The translations under genes and the position numbers were made by a program. From Qipengyuania polymorpha (GTDB lineage Bacteria > Pseudomonadota > Alphaproteobacteria > Sphingomonadales > Sphingomonadaceae): 64,000 nt of DNA. Where the stretch lies: the NCBI RefSeq assembly GCF_019711435.1, contig NZ_JAIGNK010000002.1, forward strand, positions 248,001 through 312,000. The letters run 5' to 3'. Shown piece by piece: positions 34,830 through 44,038 of this stretch (the first letter of the stretch is position 1; each line of letters begins with the position of its first letter). The notes under the pieces are model-generated. The model did not search any database. It saw only the letters and a program-made list of their open reading frames with translations, and was not told the DNA's origin.

Positions 34830-36427
34830 AGCACGAAACCGCCTCCACGCTGCGTCCATGGTGGAAGGGCGCGACGATCTACCAGATCTATCCGCGCAGC
34901 TTCCGCGATTCCAATGGCGACGGCATCGGCGATCTGCCGGGCATCACCGAGCGCCTGCCGCATGTCGCCAGCCTCGGCATCGACTGCATCTGGATTTCGC
35001 CCTTCTTCAAGTCGCCGATGAAGGACTTCGGCTACGACGTCTCCGATTACCGCGATGTCGACCCCATTTTCGGCACGCTCGAGGATTTCGATACGCTGGT
35101 CGCCCGCGCGCACGAGCTTGGCCTCAAGGTCCTCATCGACCAGGTCTATTCGCACACCTCCGACGAGCACGCATGGTTCGAGGAAAGCCGGTCCAGCCGA
35201 GATAACCCTAAGCACGACTGGTATGTCTGGGCCGACGCCAAGCCGGACGGCTCGCCGCCCTCCAACTGGCAGTCGGTCTTCGGCGGCCCGGCATGGACGT
35301 GGGATGCGCGGCGCGGCCAATATTACCTGCACAATTTCCTGAGCAGCCAGCCGCAAATCAACATGCACAACCCCGATGTGCAGGACGCCATCCTCGACGT
35401 GATGCGCTTCTGGCTGGAGCGCGGGGTCGACGGCTACCGTATCGATGCACTCAATTTCGCGATGCACGACCCTGAATTGCGCGACAATCCGCCGGCGCCC
35501 GCGACCGACAAGCCGCGCACGCGTCCGTTCGATTTCCAGCTCAAGAAATACAACCAGGGCCATGCCGACATCCCGGCCTTCATCGAGCGCATCCGGTCGC
35601 TGACCGACGAATATGAAGGTATTTTCACCGTGGCCGAGGTCGGCGGCGATGATGCGATGCGCGAAATGCGGCTGTTCACCGATGGCGAGACGCATCTAAA
35701 CTCGGCCTACAGCTTCAATTTTCTCTATGCCGAAAAGCTGACCCCGCAGCTGGTCTGCGCCTCGTTGCGCGATTGGCCCGACGAAGAAGGCCTTGGCTGG
35801 CCGAGCTGGGCGTTCGAGAACCACGACGCGCCCCGCGCGCTCAGCCGCTGGTGCGAGCCGGAAGAACGCGATGCCTTTGCGCGCCTGAAGACGCTGCTCC
35901 TGATGAGCCTGCGCGGCAATGCCATCCTCTATTACGGCGAGGAACTGGGGCTGACGCAGGTCGACATCCCCTTCGACCAGCTCCACGACCCCGAGGCGAT
36001 TGCCAACTGGCCGCTGACGCTGAGCCGCGACGGCGCGCGCACGCCCATGCCGTGGAACTCGAGCAGTTGCGCCGGTTTCGGCAGCACCGAGCCATGGCTT
36101 CCGGTCGGCGAGGACAACCGCAACCGCCCGGTCGAGGCGCAGGACGCGGACGAGAACTCGCTGCTCGCCTTCACCCGCGCAGCCATTGGCCTGCGCAAGG
36201 CCAACCCGGCCATGCATCACGGCGCGGTCACTGACTGTCGGCACGAGGGCGACCTCCTCCTCATGACCCGCGAAGCCGAGGGACAGAAGCTGCAATTCCG
36301 CTTCAACCTCGGCAGCGAAACCATCGCCCTTGGGGATTGCCATGGCGAGACCCTGATGGCTATCAATGGCGCGAGCCACAGCGAATTGCCGCCCCACGCG
36401 GCGATTATAACGGAGATATCCGCATGA
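34826..36427 (+). CDS. GH13 alpha-glucosidase (oligo-1,6-glucosidase/maltase type)
   Basis: A 533-residue cytosolic- or periplasmic-type enzyme without an evident signal peptide, beginning MKHETASTLRPWWKGATIYQIYPRSF. Catalytic triad: Asp207 in GVDGYRIDALNFA, Glu271 in FTVAEVGGD, Asp334 in FENHDAPR; QVYSHTSDEHAWF is region I. This matches GH13_23-like alpha-glucosidases that release glucose from short maltooligosaccharides. The start at 34826 overlaps the upstream stop by 4 bases; an in-frame extension from 34736 would overlap the previous gene by 94 bases and is rejected. Confidence 0.93.
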   Translation: MKHETASTLRPWWKGATIYQIYPRSFRDSNGDGIGDLPGITERLPHVASLGIDCIWISPFFKSPMKDFGYDVSDYRDVDPIFGTLEDFDTLVARAHELGLKVLIDQVYSHTSDEHAWFEESRSSRDNPKHDWYVWADAKPDGSPPSNWQSVFGGPAWTWDARRGQYYLHNFLSSQPQINMHNPDVQDAILDVMRFWLERGVDGYRIDALNFAMHDPELRDNPPAPATDKPRTRPFDFQLKKYNQGHADIPAFIERIRSLTDEYEGIFTVAEVGGDDAMREMRLFTDGETHLNSAYSFNFLYAEKLTPQLVCASLRDWPDEEGLGWPSWAFENHDAPRALSRWCEPEERDAFARLKTLLLMSLRGNAILYYGEELGLTQVDIPFDQLHDPEAIANWPLTLSRDGARTPMPWNSSSCAGFGSTEPWLPVGEDNRNRPVEAQDADENSLLAFTRAAIGLRKANPAMHHGAVTDCRHEGDLLLMTREAEGQKLQFRFNLGSETIALGDCHGETLMAINGASHSELPPHAAIITEISA

Positions 36428-38457
36428 AACGCCTGGCACTTTTCCTGAGCGCCTCACTCTTGCCCATGTCCGCCGCGCAGGCAGAGACGGTCACCTCGCC
36501 CGATGGCCGCATCAAGGTCACGCTCGATGCCGATGGCGAAGGCATTCCCTATTACAAGGTCACCCGCGACGGCGTGCCCATCATCGCCAAGTCGAACATC
36601 GGCTTCAACTTCACCGATGCCGACCCGATGCGCCGCAATTTCGAAGTCGTGGCGTTTCGTGAGCAGGCGCATAATTCGACCTGGGAACAGCCCTGGGGCG
36701 AGCAACAGTGGGTGACCGACAGCCACAACGAACTGGCGCTCACCTTCCAGCAGAAGGACGCAGCCGCGCGCCAGATTACCGTGCGCCTGCGCGTCTTCGA
36801 TGACGGCATCGGTTTCCGCACCGAATTTCCCGACAATCCGCAGCAGCGTTTCTACAACATCGCCGACGAGCTGACCGAGTTCAACATCGCCAGCGACGGC
36901 ACGGCGTGGTCCATCCCGGCAGGCGACTGGAACCGCTACGAATATCTCTATTCCAAGACCCCCATCAGCGCGCTGTCGACCGTGCACACGCCGGTCACCA
37001 TGGTGCTCGACAACGGCACACACCTCTCGTTCCACGAAGCGGCGCTGGTCGACTATTCGGGTATGTGGCTTAAGCGCATCGATGGCACGCGCTTGCGCGC
37101 CCAGCTTGCACCCTCCCCGCGTGGGCCCAAGGTCGTGCGCGAAGGCGCGTTCAATACGCCGTGGCGCACGGTGCTGATTTCGTCGAACGCCAAGGGGCTT
37201 TTCGAGAGCGACATCACGCTCAATCTGAACGAGCCGAACAAGCTAGGCGATGTGAGTTGGTTTGAGCCGCACAAATACATCGGCATCTGGTGGGGCATGC
37301 ATCTCGATATCGAGAGCTGGGCCAGCGGCGAGAAGCACGGCGCAACCACCGAGAACGCCAAGAAATACATCGATTTCGCCGCCGAGCATGGCTTTCGCGG
37401 TGTGCTCATCGAAGGCTGGAACAAGGGCTGGGACGGAAACTGGTTCGGCAATGGCCGCGATTTCAGCTTCACCGAAGCCTATCCCGATTTCGATATCGCC
37501 GAAGTCGCCCGCTACGGCGAGGAGAAGGGTGTCCGCATCATCGGCCACCACGAAACCGGCGGCAATATCAAGGTCTATGAAGAGCAACTCGAAGACGCGA
37601 TGGCCTTCTACGAAAGCCTCGGCATCGATGCCGTGAAGAGCGGTTATGTCGCCGATGCGGGCGGCATCATCGCTCCTGCCGGTGAAGGCGGCTGGGGCGA
37701 GACCTTCGTCTGGCACGACGGACAGGAAATGGTCCGCCACCATCTGAAGGTCGTCGAAGAGGCGGCAGAGCATCACATCGCAGTCAATCCGCACGAGCCC
37801 ATCAAGGACACCGGCCTGCGCCGCACCTATCCCAACTGGGTGAGCCGCGAAGGCGCACGCGGGGCGGAATACGATGCCTGGGCCGTGCCTAAGAACGACC
37901 CGGGCCACGTCCCCGAGCTCATCTTCACGCGCTTGCTGGCCGGGCCGATGGACTACACACCGGGTGTGTTCTCGCTTGAAGGACGCGGTGCGACCGCTCC
38001 CGACCTGCCGAGTACGCTGGCACGCCAGCTGGCCTTCTACGTCACCATCTATTCGCCCATCCAAATGGTCGCCGACCTGCCCGAAAACCTCGTCAAATAT
38101 CCGCGCGCGCTCGATTTCGTGAAGCGCGTGCCGGCCGACTGGGCCGAGAGCATGCTGGTCGACGGCAAGGTCGGTGAATACGCCGTCATCGCCCGCCGCG
38201 ATCGCAACACGCTGAACTGGTATGTCGGCGCGGTCACCGACGAGGCCGAGCGCATGGCGAGCGTGCCATTGTCCTTCCTCGACCCGGGCAAGAGCTACAA
38301 GGCCACCATTTGGCGCGACGGCGCGACAGCCGATGGCCAGGGCGCCGACCGCCACGCGATGGAAGTCGAGACGCGCACCGTGACTGGTGAGGACACGCTC
38401 GAACTGCGCATCGCGCCTGCAGGCGGCTTTGCCATCGAATTCGTGCCGCAAGGGTGA
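36424..38457 (+). CDS. GH97 alpha-glucosidase (SusB-like)
   Basis: A 677-residue glycoside hydrolase family 97 protein with a signal peptide (cleavage after residue 20, SAAQA). It has an N-terminal beta-sandwich, a catalytic barrel (about 270-560) with VLIEGWNKGWDGNW, IGHHETGG and AVNPHEPIKDTGLRRTYPN, and a C-terminal beta domain. The acidic residues in these motifs correspond to the calcium and catalytic carboxylates of SusB-type inverting enzymes, which cleave alpha-1,4, 1,6 and other alpha-glucosidic bonds from the non-reducing end. Probably periplasmic. Overlaps both neighbours by 4 bases. Confidence 0.94.
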   Translation: MKRLALFLSASLLPMSAAQAETVTSPDGRIKVTLDADGEGIPYYKVTRDGVPIIAKSNIGFNFTDADPMRRNFEVVAFREQAHNSTWEQPWGEQQWVTDSHNELALTFQQKDAAARQITVRLRVFDDGIGFRTEFPDNPQQRFYNIADELTEFNIASDGTAWSIPAGDWNRYEYLYSKTPISALSTVHTPVTMVLDNGTHLSFHEAALVDYSGMWLKRIDGTRLRAQLAPSPRGPKVVREGAFNTPWRTVLISSNAKGLFESDITLNLNEPNKLGDVSWFEPHKYIGIWWGMHLDIESWASGEKHGATTENAKKYIDFAAEHGFRGVLIEGWNKGWDGNWFGNGRDFSFTEAYPDFDIAEVARYGEEKGVRIIGHHETGGNIKVYEEQLEDAMAFYESLGIDAVKSGYVADAGGIIAPAGEGGWGETFVWHDGQEMVRHHLKVVEEAAEHHIAVNPHEPIKDTGLRRTYPNWVSREGARGAEYDAWAVPKNDPGHVPELIFTRLLAGPMDYTPGVFSLEGRGATAPDLPSTLARQLAFYVTIYSPIQMVADLPENLVKYPRALDFVKRVPADWAESMLVDGKVGEYAVIARRDRNTLNWYVGAVTDEAERMASVPLSFLDPGKSYKATIWRDGATADGQGADRHAMEVETRTVTGEDTLELRIAPAGGFAIEFVPQG

Positions 38458-39371
38458 TCCGCTTCATCGCCCCGCTGGCCCTGCTGACCGGGCTTGCGGC
38501 ATGCTCCCTGCCCTCGCCTGCCGAGAGCGGGCGGATGGTCGAGATTGCCAGTCTCGAGGCAGAGGGCTTGCCGCAGCAGCGCGTCACCATCTGGCTTCCG
38601 CCGGAGTATGACGCGCTGCCCGGCAGGCGCTATCCGGTACTTTACATGTGGGACGGGCAAAACCTCTTCGACCCGGCGCAGATGCATTACGGCAAGGCGT
38701 GGATGGTGCAGGACGTGCTCAAGGGCATGGTGGCCCGCGGCGAGGCAGAGCCGCATATCGTCGTCGGCATCTGGTCCCCGCCGGGCAAGGACCGATACCG
38801 TGTCTATGTGCCCCAATTTGCCCAGGATGCGCGAGGGGAGCTAGCACAGGACATCGCCGGGATGGCGGGTGGCCCGATAGCTTCGCAGCTCCAGCTCGAC
38901 TGGGTGGCGGATACCCTCGTCCCACGTATCGACAGCGAATACCGCACGCGCGCCGATGCCGATGGACGGACCATCGCCGGTGCCAGCATGGGCGGGGTGA
39001 TGAGCTGCTACGCCATCATCGAACGGCCCGATATCTTCGGCCGCGCCGGTTGCGTCAGCGCGCATCTGGCACTGGCGTCACCCGGCCTTGCGCCTGCCCA
39101 TGCAGACCAGGTCGCAGCACTTTGGGACAATTACGTCGATGCAAAGCTAGGCAAGCCCGATGGGCGGCGCGTGTGGATGGATCACGGCACCGAGAAACTC
39201 GATAGCTATTATGCTCCGTGGCAGGTGATGGTTGCTCAGGATTTCGCCGAGCGCGGTTGGCAGGAGGGCGAAGATTACACCGCTCGCGTCTACGAAGGCG
39301 CCGAGCATGACGAAATCTTCTGGAACGCCCGCATGGCAGAGATGCTGCGCTGGCTATGGCGCGAAGACTGA
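38454..39371 (+). CDS. Alpha/beta-hydrolase lipoprotein (putative esterase, PF00756-like)
   Basis: A 305-residue protein with a lipoprotein signal (LLTGLAAC, Cys17). YPVLYMWDGQNLFDP, the nucleophile elbow GASMGG and the terminal histidine region EGAEHDEIFWNAR fit the esterase-D/enterochelin-esterase-like family (PF00756). It is the last gene of the halogenase-GH13-GH13-GH97 operon; the GTG start overlaps the GH97 stop (GTGA). Substrate unknown. In this setting it may remove acyl or carbonate-type decorations from alpha-glucans or act on the halogenase-related compound; both are guesses. Confidence 0.85.
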   Translation: MIRFIAPLALLTGLAACSLPSPAESGRMVEIASLEAEGLPQQRVTIWLPPEYDALPGRRYPVLYMWDGQNLFDPAQMHYGKAWMVQDVLKGMVARGEAEPHIVVGIWSPPGKDRYRVYVPQFAQDARGELAQDIAGMAGGPIASQLQLDWVADTLVPRIDSEYRTRADADGRTIAGASMGGVMSCYAIIERPDIFGRAGCVSAHLALASPGLAPAHADQVAALWDNYVDAKLGKPDGRRVWMDHGTEKLDSYYAPWQVMVAQDFAERGWQEGEDYTARVYEGAEHDEIFWNARMAEMLRWLWRED

Positions 39372-39386
39372 CTGCCCTGAACGAAA

Positions 39387-39416
39387 GCGGGCGGCAGGTT
39401 TTCACCTACCGCCCGC
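39387..39416. terminator. Bidirectional hairpin terminator between convergent operons
   Basis: GCGGGCGG (39387-39394) pairs with CCGCCCGC (39409-39416), with an inner AGG/CCT extension. On the minus strand the stem is followed by a T-rich run (TTTCGTT). It lies between the esterase stop (39371) and the convergent lipoprotein stop (39438). Confidence 0.65.
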
Positions 39417-39437
39417 ATGTTCTTACCTTACGAAAGC

Positions 39438-40418
39438 TCAGGGGACCGGTTGGTCGTCTTCCTCGTCCGTGTCGATGTCGGCACCTGCGGCCGCTTCGCC
39501 CTGAACGACCTCGCCCGACTGGAAGATGGGGCCTTCGGTGGGCAGCGTGGCAGTACCGTCAGCCGGGTTATCTCCCGCAATGACGATTGGCGTCTGCCCC
39601 GTCGCGGGCGGGATATCGACCGGAGCCTGCGCTTCGCCCGGTGCCGAGACCGGCGCAGTCGCGGGCATCGACCCGACCACTGTCTCGCCCGGCGCAACGG
39701 TCACGGCGGGGTCCAGCGGATTGGTATAACCCTGCACCGTCGTGGTCACGGTAGGCGGGCCGTATTGGGAATCCCAGGCGCGCAGGTCGACGCGGTATTG
39801 CTCGTAGGCGCGGAAGAAGTCCTCGAAGACGCTTTCGATGCGTGGCAGCGCCATGGAGGCGAATGTGTCGAGGTCGGTCGGCGTAATGGTCAGCAACTCG
39901 CCGCTGACCGTGTAGGCGACGTTGCAGAAATCCTTCTTCGCGGGCGGCAGCGCGAAGTAGTTGTAGACCTGCGTCATGTAGCTGTCCTGCACGTCGCGAT
40001 AGGTCCCGCCGTAACGCTGGCGGAACTCGCTCTGCAGCGCGCGGTTTGCCGCCGACAGCTCGCGTGCGTTGCGCTTCAGGAAGGCGCCGTAATTGTCGAC
40101 CAGCCCGGCATATTGCGGCTCGACGCAGTTCAACGCTGCGACATTGAGCGCAGAGCGCAGGTTCCATGTGGTCTGCGCAGGTGTGAGGTTCGCGTTCACC
40201 GTCTGGCGCACACCGGACGCGGCGACCATCGGGATGGTCATGCTGGTGGTCGCGCCCATGGGCGGCGTGGGCCGCGGCGGGATGACGACCGGTGCCGGCG
40301 GCGGAGGAGGAGGCGGCGGAGGCGGCGGAGGCGGTGGGGGTGTGGTGCAGGCGGCCACGACGGTCAGGGCCGCGGCAAGCGCGGCGATACGGATGGTTTG
40401 TGCTGACGTGCGGCTCAT
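39438..40418 (-). CDS. Poly-proline lipoprotein of unknown function
   Basis: A 326-residue protein with a lipoprotein signal (TVVAAC, Cys24), followed almost at once by 15 consecutive prolines (after CTT). A helical central domain (about 60-220; VRQTVNANLTPAQTTWNLRSALNVAALNC, RELSAANRALQSEF, SYMTQVYNYF) contains two or more cysteines and is predicted periplasmic. The C-terminal third is acidic and low-complexity (ending EEDDQPVP). The proline run would span or stiffen the gap between the outer membrane and the folded domain; ribosome stalling at it would need EF-P. The start at 40418 is chosen because the signal peptide begins there. Confidence 0.8.
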   Translation of the reverse strand: MSRTSAQTIRIAALAAALTVVAACTTPPPPPPPPPPPPPPPAPVVIPPRPTPPMGATTSMTIPMVAASGVRQTVNANLTPAQTTWNLRSALNVAALNCVEPQYAGLVDNYGAFLKRNARELSAANRALQSEFRQRYGGTYRDVQDSYMTQVYNYFALPPAKKDFCNVAYTVSGELLTITPTDLDTFASMALPRIESVFEDFFRAYEQYRVDLRAWDSQYGPPTVTTTVQGYTNPLDPAVTVAPGETVVGSMPATAPVSAPGEAQAPVDIPPATGQTPIVIAGDNPADGTATLPTEGPIFQSGEVVQGEAAAGADIDTDEEDDQPVP

Positions 40419-40518
40419 GGGTAGGCCGACCCTCCTCGATATCTTGGCTTCCATTGTCGCGCGCCATTCATTGACGGGACATGAAGCCCGTCTGTCCTAG
40501 CGCCTTGAGCAGGCAATG

Positions 40519-40551
40519 AAAATGCCCGGGGCGAGAGTTTCGCCCCGGGCA
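40519..40551 (-). terminator. Strong intrinsic terminator of the Bax-inhibitor-1 family gene
   Basis: An 11-bp GC-rich stem, TGCCCGGGGCG (40523-40533) with CGCCCCGGGCA (40541-40551), and a 7-base loop. On the minus strand it is followed directly by TTTT (40522-40519), 31 bases after the stop of the membrane-protein gene at 40583. Confidence 0.85.
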
Positions 40552-40582
40552 CGATTTTCCGGTCCGCAGATGCGGCCTGCCG

Positions 40583-41365
40583 TTACTCGCGGTTGCCGAG
40601 GAACTGCAGGATGAAGAGGAAGAGGTTGATGAAGTCGAGATAGAGGCTGAGGGCGCCCATCACGACTGCCTTGCCGGCAAATTCGGTGCCGCGCAGGTAC
40701 TGGTACTCTTCCTTCAGGCGCTGCGTGTCATAGGCGGTGAAGCCTGCGAAGATCAGCACGCCGAGGATCGAGATCACGAGGCCCATCGCACCCGACTGGA
40801 ACACGAACGCGTTCAGCAGCATGGCGACGATGATGCCGATGAGGCCCATCATCAGGAAGCTGCCCCAGCCCGACAGGTTCTTCTTCGTGGTGTAGCCGTA
40901 GAGGCTCAGGCCAGCAAAGGCAGCAGCCGCAGCGAAGAAGGCCGAGGCGATCGATTCACCGGTGTAGATGGCGAAAATGGTCGAGAGCGAGAGGCCCATC
41001 AGGGTCGCAAAGCCCCAGAACATCGCCTGAAGCGTCGTCTTGCTGAAGCGCGCCACACCGCCAAAGGAAATCACGAGGATGAAGGCCAGCGGAGCCAGCT
41101 TCACCACCCAGCCGAGGCCATTGACCTGCAGCGAGCGGCCGTAAGGCGTCTGCACCACGGTGAACAGCGATTCGAACAGCGGGGTGTTGACGAACAGCAT
41201 CGCGACGATGCCGGTCAACAGCACGCCCGAGGCCATCATGTTGTAGATCGACAGCATGTGCTGGCGCAGGCCAGCGTCAAAAGTGGTCCCGCGGGTAGCC
41301 GCGTCCCCAGCGCGCGGAACGGACGTGACGTCCGGACGGCGGTCGGTTTCGTTCCAATCGGCCAT
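40583..41365 (-). CDS. Bax inhibitor-1/YccA family membrane protein
   Basis: A 260-residue protein with seven membrane helices and a short cytosolic N-terminus. SGWGSFLMMGLIGIIVAMLLN, VLIFAGFTAYDTQRLKEEY and the C-terminal LYLDFINLFLFILQFLG are the TMBIM/BI-1 signature, with the paired aspartates (Asp of FTAYDTQ and LYLDFIN) that form the pH-sensing/calcium gate in BsYetJ-type homologues. Function in bacteria is debated (calcium leak, membrane protein quality control). The start at 41365 is chosen at MADWNETDRRP; a much longer in-frame extension runs antisense-free into the YbjN gene region and is rejected. Own terminator downstream. Confidence 0.92.
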   Translation of the reverse strand: MADWNETDRRPDVTSVPRAGDAATRGTTFDAGLRQHMLSIYNMMASGVLLTGIVAMLFVNTPLFESLFTVVQTPYGRSLQVNGLGWVVKLAPLAFILVISFGGVARFSKTTLQAMFWGFATLMGLSLSTIFAIYTGESIASAFFAAAAAFAGLSLYGYTTKKNLSGWGSFLMMGLIGIIVAMLLNAFVFQSGAMGLVISILGVLIFAGFTAYDTQRLKEEYQYLRGTEFAGKAVVMGALSLYLDFINLFLFILQFLGNRE

Positions 41366-41490
41366 ATTTACAAAACTCCCTTGTGCAGGGCGAACCCGTG
41401 CCCCGCTTCTGATAGCAATATCGGTGTAATAGCGCCTGATTTCAAGCGAAACCGGAAGGGATATGCCTAACGCAAAATCAAGGGTTTGCC

Positions 41491-41994
41491 TCAGGCTTCC
41501 CCTGCGGCATCCACCATCGCGGCCTTGAGCGCATCGCGCGGTTCCTTGTCGCCCCAAAGCACGAACTGGAAGGCGGGATAAAAGCGGTCGCATTCCTCGA
41601 CCGCCATTTCCACCAGCGTCTGTGCCTGGTCGAGACCAAGCATCCCGTCGCCCCCGAGCAACGTCCCGTTGCGATAGAGCAGCACCCCGCCATTCGACCA
41701 GATGTCGAAATGGCCGAGCCACATCTGCTCGTTGGCCAGCGCCACAAGTTCCTGTGCCGCGGCCATTTTTTCGCCGCCGATGCGGACATCGGGCAGACAA
41801 AGGATTTGCAGGACGCGGTCTTCGCCGCGCCATATCCCGCGCAGCTGGTACTTGGCCCAACTGCCCTGGATTTCGCCGCAGATTTCCTCGGCATTGACCT
41901 CGCAGGGCCAGCCGCGCGCCTCGAACAGAGCGACCAGCATGTCGAGCGGCGCTGCGTCCTCTTCGACCTCGAATTGCCGTTCCACGGCGCGCAT
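41491..41994 (-). CDS. YbjN-domain protein
   Basis: A 167-residue cytosolic protein with the YbjN pattern: a helical N-terminus (LDMLVALFEARGWPCEV), ICGEIQGSWAKYQLRGIWRGEDRVLQILCLPD and a C-terminal helix pair ending VLWGDKEPRDALKAAMVDA. YbjN proteins resemble type III secretion chaperones and affect stress and motility in enterobacteria; the mechanism is not known. The ATG at 41994 is taken; an in-frame TTG at 42012 would add 6 residues. The gap 41995-42143 upstream contains only a 6-bp stem (42128-42144) overlapping the next gene's stop. Confidence 0.85.
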   Translation of the reverse strand: MRAVERQFEVEEDAAPLDMLVALFEARGWPCEVNAEEICGEIQGSWAKYQLRGIWRGEDRVLQILCLPDVRIGGEKMAAAQELVALANEQMWLGHFDIWSNGGVLLYRNGTLLGGDGMLGLDQAQTLVEMAVEECDRFYPAFQFVLWGDKEPRDALKAAMVDAAGEA

Positions 41995-42143
41995 CAGTGG
42001 TTTCCCGTCCAAGCCATGTGTCCATTTGCAGAATGGTTAAGGCGCTTGGCAATCGCGGGTCTTGCCGGTGCTGGGGAGAACGCAAAGGGCTTGTGCAAAG
42101 GTTGTGAACAAGCTGCCCGATACGGATAGCGGGCGCCTCCCGC

Positions 42144-43994
42144 TCAATCGAGTTCTTCGATGGCCTCGCCGTCTTCGCTGGTGAAGGTGAAGCTGTCTAT
42201 TCCCATCGCTTTCAGGCGGTTGACCATCTCGCGAGCCTCGGCGGGCGAATCATATGGTCCGGCAAGCAGGCGGTTGGCCTCGCCCCAGGTGACAACGAAG
42301 GGCCCCTTCCCGTCAAGCGAACCATCGGCCTTGCGGGCGATACGCCGCCAGTCGAAGCCCAGTGCATCGCGGTCGCGCCCGGTGGCGACCTGCACCCAGT
42401 TGCGCGAGGGATGTGAGGGCCTGGCCGCTTCGGGTGCGGGACTTGCGCCCGACAGCGCAAAGACTTCCTCACCCCGTGCGCTGGTGAAGGGGAAACTATC
42501 GACACCGATCGCCTTGAGGCGGTTCACCACCTCGCGTGCTTCGGCCGAACTGTCATAAGGGCCGGCAAGCAGGCGATTGGCTTCGCCCCAGGGCGCGGTG
42601 AAGGCCGATTTGCCTGCCAGCTCGCCTTGCGCATTGCGGCTGATGCGGCGCCAGTCGAAGCCAAGCGCGGAGATATCGCGCCCCGTGGCCACCTGCACCC
42701 AATGGCGCGCCGGAATGACCGGTGGCGGAGGCTCATTTCGTTCGCGCGGAGCCTCGATGGCGCGGATGTCGACCGCACCGGCGCGCGGAGCCGTCGAACC
42801 GTTGGCCGCGAGGTTGAAGTCGGCGAATGCGTCTTCGAGGTTCTCGCGCGGAGGTGGTGGCGTTGGCGGCGGCGGCGGCGGCGGCGGGGCCGGTCGGACC
42901 GGCTGAGCACCCAAGTCGATTGGCTGGGTCGCCGCATCACGCTGCACCGGAGGCAACTCGGTCGTGCGGCCTACCGGCGGCAGCTCCCCGCTGCGTGCCG
43001 GAGCGGGCGCGGAAGCCTGAGCGGGCGCGGAAGTCTGAGCGGGTGCAAGCTCGGTACGCGAAGCCTCGCGGCGCTCGCGGCGCTCCTGACGGCGTTCGCG
43101 GCGGCTGCCGCGCGTGTTGTTCGCGAGTTGCGAACCGAGCGTAGGACCGCTCGGCGCCAGGCTGGCATCCGCGCTTTGCGCCTGGGTCGGCGCGGGCGGG
43201 GAGTAGGCCGCAATCTGCGCGTCATCCTGCCCGATGGCAGCGGTGCGCGGGAACACACCCAACACGCCGGCGGCCGCTTGCTGCGCGGGCGTGAGCTGGG
43301 TCATGTATTTGAGATAGGGTTCGATGCGCGATGCCATTTGTGCCGGCATCATGTCGCGGGCAATCTTGATGGCGGCATCGGTTTCACCAAGGATGGCCAG
43401 ACCGAAGGCACGCGTGCGGAAGGCGGCGTTGTCGCCCTGCTGGAGCAGCGGCAAGAGCGTGGCTTCGAAGCCTGCCTTGTCGCCCGAAATGGCATGGCTC
43501 AGCGCCAGATGGCGGCGGACCGCGTCGCCCGCTCCTCCTGCCAGCGCCATGCGGTAGAGTTCCTGCGCACTCTTGGCATCACCCACGAGGTCGAATGCGA
43601 GCGCGCGGTCGGCGGCCATGCTTTGCAGCGGAATGCCGCCTTTCTCGGCCTCGGCATAAAGACGCAGCGCTTCCACCGGACGGCGAGAGAGCGTGTAGGC
43701 GCGCGCAAGGCCCAGCGAGATGCGCGGGTTCGTCGGCGTCAGCGCCTGCGCGCGTCCGAAAAACCCGATGGCCGCGGCGACATCGCCAAGCGTAATCGCC
43801 GCATCGCCCGCATCGAGCAGCGCCGCGACATCATTGCCGTCACGCGCCAGCCGCTGCAGCGCGTTGCTCAACTCCTGCGAGCCAGGCGGCGGCAGGGCCT
43901 GCACGACCTCCTGCGCATGCGCAAAGGGGCCGCCCGCGAAGAGCGCAACTAGAGCGGCCGAGGTTGCCCAGCGTCTGGCTTTGCGAAGTGGCAT
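42144..43994 (-). CDS. TPR protein with two C-terminal SPOR domains
   Basis: A 616-residue periplasmic protein: signal peptide ending AHA near residue 27; TPR-like helical repeats (about 45-250); a basic/low-complexity linker rich in Arg, Ala and Pro (about 290-380); then two closely similar SPOR domains (about 435-515 and 535-615), each starting WVQVATGRD and containing WGEANRLLAGPYDS. SPOR domains bind denuded glycan strands at the division septum. The gene directly follows ftsZ (44 bases), which supports a division role. The start at 43994 follows GGGGGAA; an in-frame GTG 8 codons earlier is less likely. Confidence 0.9.
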   Translation of the reverse strand: MPLRKARRWATSAALVALFAGGPFAHAQEVVQALPPPGSQELSNALQRLARDGNDVAALLDAGDAAITLGDVAAAIGFFGRAQALTPTNPRISLGLARAYTLSRRPVEALRLYAEAEKGGIPLQSMAADRALAFDLVGDAKSAQELYRMALAGGAGDAVRRHLALSHAISGDKAGFEATLLPLLQQGDNAAFRTRAFGLAILGETDAAIKIARDMMPAQMASRIEPYLKYMTQLTPAQQAAAGVLGVFPRTAAIGQDDAQIAAYSPPAPTQAQSADASLAPSGPTLGSQLANNTRGSRRERRQERRERREASRTELAPAQTSAPAQASAPAPARSGELPPVGRTTELPPVQRDAATQPIDLGAQPVRPAPPPPPPPPTPPPPRENLEDAFADFNLAANGSTAPRAGAVDIRAIEAPRERNEPPPPVIPARHWVQVATGRDISALGFDWRRISRNAQGELAGKSAFTAPWGEANRLLAGPYDSSAEAREVVNRLKAIGVDSFPFTSARGEEVFALSGASPAPEAARPSHPSRNWVQVATGRDRDALGFDWRRIARKADGSLDGKGPFVVTWGEANRLLAGPYDSPAEAREMVNRLKAMGIDSFTFTSEDGEAIEELD

Positions 43995-44038
43995 GACGTT
44001 CCCCCAACGCACGGACACGCGCGTTGGTTCAGTCGGAA

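Noticed and set aside
32817-34859. A 680-codon open frame antisense to the GH13 lipoprotein gene
   Set aside because: The sense strand has all GH13 catalytic residues and coupled starts and stops; the antisense frame has no features of its own.
40583-42085. A 500-codon continuous frame that would fuse a 240-residue N-terminus to the Bax-inhibitor-1 protein
   Set aside because: The extension covers the YbjN gene in another frame and is Arg/Gly-rich, while the 260-residue protein has a normal length and its own start at 41365.
42128-42144. Terminator after the TPR/SPOR gene
   Set aside because: A 6-bp stem overlapping the stop codon without a T-run; too weak to call.
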